Shown here piece by piece: positions 42,701 to 46,734 of a DNA stretch of 46,734 nt (within the stretch, counting starts at the first letter, position 1; every line of letters starts with the position of its first letter). A model generated the notes under the pieces. That model had not been told where the DNA came from. It searched no databases and saw only the letters and a list, made by a program, of their open reading frames with translations. Source of the stretch: Thermodesulfobacteriota bacterium (GTDB taxonomy: Bacteria; Desulfobacterota; DSM-4660; Desulfatiglandales; Desulfatiglandaceae); NCBI GenBank assembly GCA_028278625.1, contig JANQDY010000095.1, positions 1-46,734 of the forward strand. Reading direction: 5' to 3'. The translations under genes and the position numbers were made by a program.

Positions 42701-43690
42701 GCCGGCGTGCTCCCCTTTACGGACGGCGCCTCCATTGACGAAGGCCGGAAATACGCGCTCACCAATGAATACTTCTCTCTCACGTCTCTTCTGGGGGACG
42801 TCCTCACGGCACTTAAGGGCCGGCATGGGGATACCACCGTTTTTGTCCCTCAAACGGAAGGCGCGGAAGTTCACGGCCAATACCATCGATATCTGAGAAC
42901 CAAACTGGACGAAAACGGATATGAAAAGGTAAAAATCATAGCCCCCTTTTTGGAAGACGCCCTTTTCGTTGACCCTGACCAGATGCGATCCATCCGACTG
43001 GGCTTGCTGGCGGGAGACGTGATTCGAACAGCCCCCCCAAAAAGCAGAGACGGATACCTCCAACAACTGCTGGAACTTTTGGACAATGAAGAACTGGAAA
43101 TCGGACACCTGGAAAGAATGGCCAGGAAGATCCGCGGTGAACTGCAATCCATGGCAAACCCCAAAAAAATACTAGCCGCGGGAGAGCCTTTTCTTCTTTA
43201 CAATGACCATTTGAACAACGATTCGTTCAGGGACCTGGAGAACAATGGATACCGGGTCGTCTACAGCCCCTTAAGCGAGTGCATGTGGCTGACATGGCAC
43301 GACCATGTGGCGCAAAACCAGGGAAATGGAGCCCTGGAAGCAAGAGAGCGGCTGGAAAAATTCAGGGAGGAGATCGAAAGCGTATCCCGTTGTCTGGGAG
43401 ACGAAAGCCCCTTTGAGGAGGATTTGGATACCCTCATCGACCTTGCCGATAAACACGTCGGTTTCTACGCCGGGGCCCAGGGACGATACCGGGAGGCCAA
43501 GATGCTCTGCGATCTCCCGAATATTCTGGGGATTATCAACGCCATGGCCATGTATGAAAACACCGGCATCGCATTGGGCATTCTCCACAGGGGTTTTGAG
43601 AGCAAAAAGCCGGTTCTCAATCTGACCTTTGACGGAAACAAAAACGAAAACGACCAAACCAAAATAGACGCTTTTCTATGCTACTTGTAA
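39704..43690 (+). CDS. Giant CoA-dehydratase activase (double BadF/BcrA ATPase plus dehydratase-like region)
   Basis: This protein of 1328 residues contains two ASKHA ATPase domains. Domain 1 starts LGLDIGYSSIKLAL and carries NCSAGTGSFLEEQ and GRCSVF. Domain 2 starts WLGIDVGSTSTNLVL and carries CAAGTGSFIEEQ and ERCTVF. The Cys of these motifs bind the bridging [4Fe-4S] cluster in 2-hydroxyglutaryl-CoA dehydratase activators. From about residue 640 follows the DUF2229/HgdB-like region (KTVGIPRALFTFGMFP, DETCYPVKLINGH, LLTHHGCGPDS). Simple activators make one electron available per ATP-driven cycle for a dehydratase or reductase. No separate dehydratase subunits are in the window, so the partner may be its own C-terminal region. 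GGAG precedes the ATG. Confidence 0.92.
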   Translation: MLSLGLDIGYSSIKLALIDRENRILYHAYKLHRGNIRETLDAAIKDLLRHPEAGKIRRGAVTGSGGRGLSKKCDITFVNEATAVVEGAIALNNTCKSIIEIGGQSAKYITGFSTGDPSGIRVSMNANCSAGTGSFLEEQVSRLKLKLEDYASHAEKAATIPRIAGRCSVFAKTDITHHQQEGVPVEDILRGLAHAMVRNYRGSVMRKLPLTKPILFVGGVAHNGAIVNTFKELLDLKEDEFIRPLHFAVMGALGAAVMANMEDCPLNTDLLLKALEQRDGLFREPPPKVLLPNLLPFGDDDASGKHDFSPVGSGPDRRQCWLGIDVGSTSTNLVLTDENNRMVSFQYLRTLGNPLAAVQRGLTAIQEEFGNGIMIAGVGTTGSGRLMIGKMVGADVIKDEITCQARAAVHIDPAVDTIFEIGGQDSKYIGLKDGVVTDFQMNKICAAGTGSFIEEQAVKFGLPIQDLGKMALKGTHPISLGERCTVFMETSIAAHLARGAHMEEIASGLCYSIVKNYLNRVVGQKRIGEKIFLQGGIAYHQGVVNAFRALTKKTIVVPPFFSVTGAYGVAMLAREEMGCGKTRFKGFDMEVKAPPHDEDKGGRENRESAQVFDKAISDLIFAGYKDVPEPEKKTVGIPRALFTFGMFPMFNAFFRELGFNVLLSDPTHEKTIQWAQEYALDETCYPVKLINGHVAELVRKKVDYIFFPDLFTVEHPGSYTRQNYGCAYMQLAFKIVNQAMELGTKGITLLAPTIAFGFGREFMMKSFMGLGGQLGKTPEQTGMALQKGMQSFHAYEKRVGETGREVIDGIGAEEKVFVLISKIYGIADGVLNMNIPGKLMEMGYRVLPFYYLPEGDISPRHPNMYWPFGQHILNSALFIKEHPNLYGILLTHHGCGPDSVLSHFFREIMGAKPYLNIEVDEHSSHVGVITRVEAFVNSLCKTRVKKAHGITSYLRNIVQEKVNIETSPAGLEDKAVLLLPNLYPYSFIFGKMLANKGIAAGVLPFTDGASIDEGRKYALTNEYFSLTSLLGDVLTALKGRHGDTTVFVPQTEGAEVHGQYHRYLRTKLDENGYEKVKIIAPFLEDALFVDPDQMRSIRLGLLAGDVIRTAPPKSRDGYLQQLLELLDNEELEIGHLERMARKIRGELQSMANPKKILAAGEPFLLYNDHLNNDSFRDLENNGYRVVYSPLSECMWLTWHDHVAQNQGNGALEARERLEKFREEIESVSRCLGDESPFEEDLDTLIDLADKHVGFYAGAQGRYREAKMLCDLPNILGIINAMAMYENTGIALGILHRGFESKKPVLNLTFDGNKNENDQTKIDAFLCYL

Positions 43691-43717
43691 CCTGATCCCC
43701 GGAAAAGGAGAAATCAT

Positions 43718-44269
43718 ATGAACACATGGCATCACGACCCCATCACCCTGAGGCCGGTGGGGTTTGTGCAAAACGAAATTCATGAACCGTTTCTCAAGGC
43801 CGGAGAAGCGGGTCTTGAAAGCGAGAAGCGGATTGAAGCCGTAAAGGCCCAGGTTCGCAAAATCCGGGAAATGAAATCGGAAATCATCATCGACCCTGAT
43901 TTAGGCGGGATTCTGGATGGACTTGAAGAATACTCCCACCTGGTGATCCTCTACTGGGGACACCGGGTTCCCGAGAAAAGCCGGTCCATCACCCGGGTGC
44001 ATCCCATGGGAAGAAAAGACATTCCCCTCACGGGCATCTTTTCCACATGCAGCCCGGTCCGCCCCAATTCAGTCCTCACCACCGTGGTGCAACTGGTCAA
44101 AAGGAATGGAAACATTCTGGAAGTGGTCGGCATCGACGCCATCAACGGAAGTCCCGTGATCGATGTCAAGCCGTATGTGAGACAATGGTACCCTCAGGAA
44201 GGGATTCGGATTTCCCAATGGATGCGGCGGCTCTTGGCGGAGATCGAAGAGGACGGCTTGTCGGCATGA
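43718..44269 (+). CDS. TsaA/TrmO-like protein
   Basis: This protein of 183 residues has the TsaA fold signatures: LRPVGFVQNEIHEP, a GILDGLEEYSHLVILYWGH strand, GIFSTCSPVRPNSVLTTVVQL, and VVGIDAINGSPVIDVKPY. TrmO members use SAM to methylate t6A in tRNA. Many stand-alone anaerobe members instead sit near FmdE and molybdenum/tungsten genes, and their role is unknown. Here the family's usual T-R-SP-RPN is TCSPVRPN, so a changed active site is possible. AAAAGGAG precedes the ATG, and an FmdE gene follows. Confidence 0.82.
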   Translation: MNTWHHDPITLRPVGFVQNEIHEPFLKAGEAGLESEKRIEAVKAQVRKIREMKSEIIIDPDLGGILDGLEEYSHLVILYWGHRVPEKSRSITRVHPMGRKDIPLTGIFSTCSPVRPNSVLTTVVQLVKRNGNILEVVGIDAINGSPVIDVKPYVRQWYPQEGIRISQWMRRLLAEIEEDGLSA

Positions 44270-44315
44270 CAAGGCCGATGGAACAACAGCATTAGCTTAA
44301 AACAAGAGGATCATT

Positions 44316-45110
44316 ATGGAAACGACCGAAAATACAAAAGACAAAGCGCCGGACGGTTCACAAGCCTTTGAGGCAAAGAGGATCGAACAACTCAAACAAG
44401 ACCCCAGAAGAGACTTCATCCAGGCCATACGCCATAAGGATGCGGCCCGCTGTCTGGTGAAAACGGCCGAAATCCACGGACACTTCTGTCCCGGGAGCGC
44501 ACTGGGGGTCATGGCCTCCCTTGGCGGCCTCCGACTGTTAGGGAGAGACGATTCCATTTTGTCCGACGGATTTGAGGATCTGATGGCCATCGTGGAGATC
44601 AATGCCTGCTTCGCGGACGGCGTGCAAGCGGTTTCCGGATGCACCTTTGGTAATAATGCACTGGTCTATCGGGATCTGGGCCGCCATGCGGTAGCCTTTG
44701 CCGTCCGTGGAAATGGGACAGGTGTGCGTGTTCGGGTCCGGCCCGATTTCAGATCCCATGTCGCGCGTGCGGTGCCAAGCTTTTATCCGCTGATGGAGAG
44801 AGTCATTAGAAACAGGGAGGGAACCTCTGAAGAAGAAATGACCTTCAAGGTGAAGGCCCGAGAGGCGGCCTTTGCCGTGATCCAAATGCCATTTGAACGA
44901 CTTCTGACGGCCGAGCGAGTCCGCCCCTTGCTGCCGGCATACGCCCCCATCACCGAGAGCGTGGTCTGCCCGGGTTGCGGGGAAGATGTCATGGCCACCA
45001 AAATGGTCAGCAACGGGGAAAAACCGTGCCTTTGTTATGCGTGTGCCGGAGGTCCATACCAACAGGTGGAAGGAAGGGGGATTGTCACCGCCTCCCATGG
45101 AGAATCGTGA
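44316..45110 (+). CDS. FmdE family protein with zinc-ribbon tail
   Basis: This protein of 264 residues has the FmdE domain: HGHFCPGSALGVMASLGGLRLL, EINACFADGVQAVSGCTFGNN and a long beta-rich middle. The C-terminal zinc ribbon has CPGCGEDV and, 20 residues on, CLCYACAG. FmdE proteins are linked to molybdenum/tungsten formylmethanofuran dehydrogenase by name only; in bacteria they occur with molybdopterin and metal-related genes. The ATG follows AAGAGGATC. The order TsaA-like, FmdE, thioredoxin-like suggests a cofactor or metal function, perhaps serving the two tungsten enzymes in this window. Confidence 0.88.
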   Translation: METTENTKDKAPDGSQAFEAKRIEQLKQDPRRDFIQAIRHKDAARCLVKTAEIHGHFCPGSALGVMASLGGLRLLGRDDSILSDGFEDLMAIVEINACFADGVQAVSGCTFGNNALVYRDLGRHAVAFAVRGNGTGVRVRVRPDFRSHVARAVPSFYPLMERVIRNREGTSEEEMTFKVKAREAAFAVIQMPFERLLTAERVRPLLPAYAPITESVVCPGCGEDVMATKMVSNGEKPCLCYACAGGPYQQVEGRGIVTASHGES

Positions 45111-45140
45111 GAAATTACAGATTCATATGGAGGAATTGCC

Positions 45141-45896
45141 ATGAAAGAAGAAAATGAGATTTGGATCATCGGAACAGATCCCCCTTGCCCAAGGTGCCAT
45201 TACTTGAACAATATGGTGCATGAATTGGCCAATGAATTGGCCCTGACCATCAAGATCAAGCATCTGAGCTATACGGATAAAGAGGTGGCGGCATTTGCCG
45301 ACGCCGTGGGACTCGTGCCGGGAACCGCCAAGGATGTGGCCAGAAAGGGAGAGATAGAGATTGATTGGCAGCGTATCCATCAACTTTCCGACGCCCCGGC
45401 CCATGTTTCGGAGGAGAAAGGGGAAGCGGTCTGTTGCCCCACGGTGGCTGAATGGACCCCTGAATTGGATGAAATACTAAGGCCTTGCCAGGAACGGGCT
45501 CTGAGTCTTCGTATCATGATGACACCGGTACTGGTTATTTCGGGCCGCATCCATCATCAGGGAAGTGTTCCCTCCAGAGAGCAAACCAAATTCTGGATGG
45601 CGCAAGCTTTTGAAGAAGCGGACAAAAGCATCGACGGGCAAATGGTCGTCGAAGTGCTCGGTCCCGGCTGTACCAACTGTGAAACCGTTTACCAAAACAC
45701 ATTTAAAGCCGCGGAACGGCTCGGTCTCGGCAATCAAGTGAGAATCGTCAAGGTAACCGATATCCAAAAATTTGCTGAAAAGGGGGTCCATATAACCCCC
45801 GGACTGATCATCGACGGCAAGGTTGTTTCCAAAGGCAAAGTGTTGGAAGTCGATCGGATCATGCAGTTGATGGCGGAAGTTCCGTCAACCGCATAA
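45141..45896 (+). CDS. Two-domain thioredoxin-fold redox protein
   Basis: This protein of 251 residues holds two redox centres. The N-terminal part has WIIGTDPPCPRCHYLNNM with Cys16-x2-Cys19. The C-terminal part is a thioredoxin_3-type small redox-active disulfide domain with VLGPGCTNCETVYQN (Cys177-x2-Cys180), and GVHITPGLIIDGKVVSKG with the expected cis-Pro region. Such proteins exchange thiols or electrons with cytoplasmic partners. A linker of roughly 60 residues with further Cys (CCPTVAEW, LRPCQERA) joins the domains. It lies 30 bases after fmdE, with GGAGG before the ATG. Confidence 0.83.
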   Translation: MKEENEIWIIGTDPPCPRCHYLNNMVHELANELALTIKIKHLSYTDKEVAAFADAVGLVPGTAKDVARKGEIEIDWQRIHQLSDAPAHVSEEKGEAVCCPTVAEWTPELDEILRPCQERALSLRIMMTPVLVISGRIHHQGSVPSREQTKFWMAQAFEEADKSIDGQMVVEVLGPGCTNCETVYQNTFKAAERLGLGNQVRIVKVTDIQKFAEKGVHITPGLIIDGKVVSKGKVLEVDRIMQLMAEVPSTA

Positions 45897-46003
45897 ACCC
45901 CATGTCAAAGAGCGGTTCCCGAAAGGGATGCATCTAATAATGGAACAAATGGGCGACACGAAAGAAAGTGCGCAAAAAACAGCAAGAAAAGGAGTTTGAA
46001 ACG

Positions 46004-46606
46004 GTGAACAATACATCGTGTAACCACCACCATGAAGGCAGCGGCAAATTGAAACGGGGCCCCAGCAGTTTCTGGATGCATGATCCCGAAGCGGTCTTTA
46101 ATGAGCTCTCACTCAAACCCGGGGATCATTTCCTTGATCTGGGGTGCGGGCCGGGTGAGTATTCCATTTACGCCGCCGGGTTGGTTGGAGATTCCGGTGT
46201 GGTCTACGCGCTGGAGAAGTGGGCCTACATGATCGACGGCCTGAAGGAAGAGGCGGACGACCGGGGCATCGGGAACATCAAACCCATGACCGCCGATATT
46301 ACCGAACCATTGCCCATTCATGATCAATCCATGGACGTCTGTCTCCTGTCAACCGTGCTCCATATCTTCAGGCTGCCAGACATTGAAAAACCCCTGTTTC
46401 CCGAAATCCGCCGCATCCTGAAGCCCGGCGGACGGGTTGCCGTGATCGAGTGTAAAAGGGAGGACCAACCCTTCGGCCCGCCCAAACATATGCGCCTATC
46501 GCCCGAAATGGTAGAGCGTGCCGTTTCAAAATACGGATTCACGAAGCTCGGTTTAAAAGACCTCGGATACAACTATATGATCCAATTTAAAGTTCATCAT
46601 CCTTAA
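46004..46606 (+). CDS. Class I SAM-dependent methyltransferase
   Basis: This protein of about 200 residues has the Rossmann-type methyltransferase core: motif I FLDLGCGPGEYS, an acidic end of strand 2 (VYALEKW), MTADITEPLPI, SMDVCLLSTVLHIF, and RRILKPGGRVAVIECK. A N-terminal His stretch (CNHHHEG) precedes KRGPSSFWMHDPE, a beginning common among arsenite or small-molecule methyltransferase-like proteins in anaerobes. GTG at 46004 is preferred because AAGGAG stands ahead of it; GTG 45968 is an alternative. The substrate is unknown. Confidence 0.85.
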   Translation: MNNTSCNHHHEGSGKLKRGPSSFWMHDPEAVFNELSLKPGDHFLDLGCGPGEYSIYAAGLVGDSGVVYALEKWAYMIDGLKEEADDRGIGNIKPMTADITEPLPIHDQSMDVCLLSTVLHIFRLPDIEKPLFPEIRRILKPGGRVAVIECKREDQPFGPPKHMRLSPEMVERAVSKYGFTKLGLKDLGYNYMIQFKVHHP

Positions 46607-46707
46607 TCCGGGGACGTGGCCCTGAACACTGCCACCATCGGCAGCCTGTTGGATATCATGGCCGGGACCGGGGGCTGTGATTTAACTTTATCTTTAGGAA
46701 ATTGACC

Positions 46708-46734
46708 ATGAAGAAAATCGGATTGTCTGAAAAA
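46708..46734 (+). CDS. Start of a gene running off the window
   Basis: Only nine codons (MKKIGLSEK) are present after ATG at 46708, with AGGAAATTGACC upstream. The identity cannot be judged. The position after the methyltransferase suggests the same transcription unit. Confidence 0.45.

Noticed and set aside
46614..46706. 30-codon GTG-started frame between the methyltransferase and the last gene
   Set aside because: Too short, without a clear ribosome site or recognisable sequence; perhaps a fragment.

Overview
The window reads as chromosomal DNA of a strictly anaerobic, Gram-negative bacterium, most likely a Desulfobacterota (Desulfobacteraceae-like) sulfate reducer. The basis is gene content: a glycyl radical enzyme with its activase, two tungsten-type aldehyde:ferredoxin oxidoreductases, a DUF39 plus NIL/4Fe-4S pair (sulfide-dependent homocysteine synthesis), a 4-hydroxybutyryl-CoA dehydratase-type enzyme, a giant CoA-dehydratase activase, FmdE, corrinoid methyltransferase remnants, and several outer-membrane proteins. 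The taxon is an inference; no rRNA or tRNA gene was seen.

Region 1 (about 110-11360, + strand) is one long catabolic operon: FadR-type GntR regulator, glycyl radical enzyme (GRE), its radical SAM activase, split-barrel flavoprotein, membrane protein, exported FGly-type sulfatase, aldehyde oxidoreductase, SCP2-like protein, iron alcohol dehydrogenase and a second SCP2-like protein. A perfect TGGT-N3-ACCA palindrome, the usual form of a FadR-subfamily operator, lies between a sigma70-like promoter and the regulator start. The GRE substrate cannot be named from sequence. The gene set suggests desulfation outside the cytoplasm, radical cleavage inside, then aldehyde/alcohol/acid interconversion.

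Region 2 (11395-16410) is accessory: an exported seven-repeat propeller-like protein, about 1 kb without convincing genes, a HipB/HipA pair, a small cupin and a TIGR04076-type protein. Region 3 (16447-20350) is a sigma54 activator divergent from a second aldehyde oxidoreductase that has a perfect -24/-12 promoter. Region 4 (20347-22360) is a decayed corrinoid methyltransferase cluster: a truncated B12-binding protein head-to-head with a UroD-type methyltransferase tail, a frameshifted and internally deleted MtrH-like gene, an intact DUF1638 gene and a TetR helix-turn-helix scrap. Region 5 (22629-28330) holds a DUF4143 ATPase, a small unknown protein with a strong terminator, the aspartate-semialdehyde sulfurtransferase pair, a small unknown protein and an exported FN3-repeat protein.

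Region 6 (28541-39618) has a 4-hydroxybutyryl-CoA dehydratase-type gene and a second sigma54 activator on the minus strand, facing an envelope gene set on the plus strand: unknown protein, LpxR-type lipid A deacylase, RND/MMPL transporter, LolA-like protein and two outer-membrane barrels. Two sigma54 promoters in this set each carry three CC-N6-GG sites with matching geometry: the nearest site is exactly 62 bp from the -24 GG, and site spacings are 29/21 and 29/22 bp. This is the strongest unlisted signal in the window and predicts one activator driving both promoters. Region 7 (39704-46734) holds the 1328-residue CoA-dehydratase activase, a TsaA/TrmO-like protein, FmdE, a double thioredoxin-fold protein, a SAM methyltransferase and the first codons of another gene.
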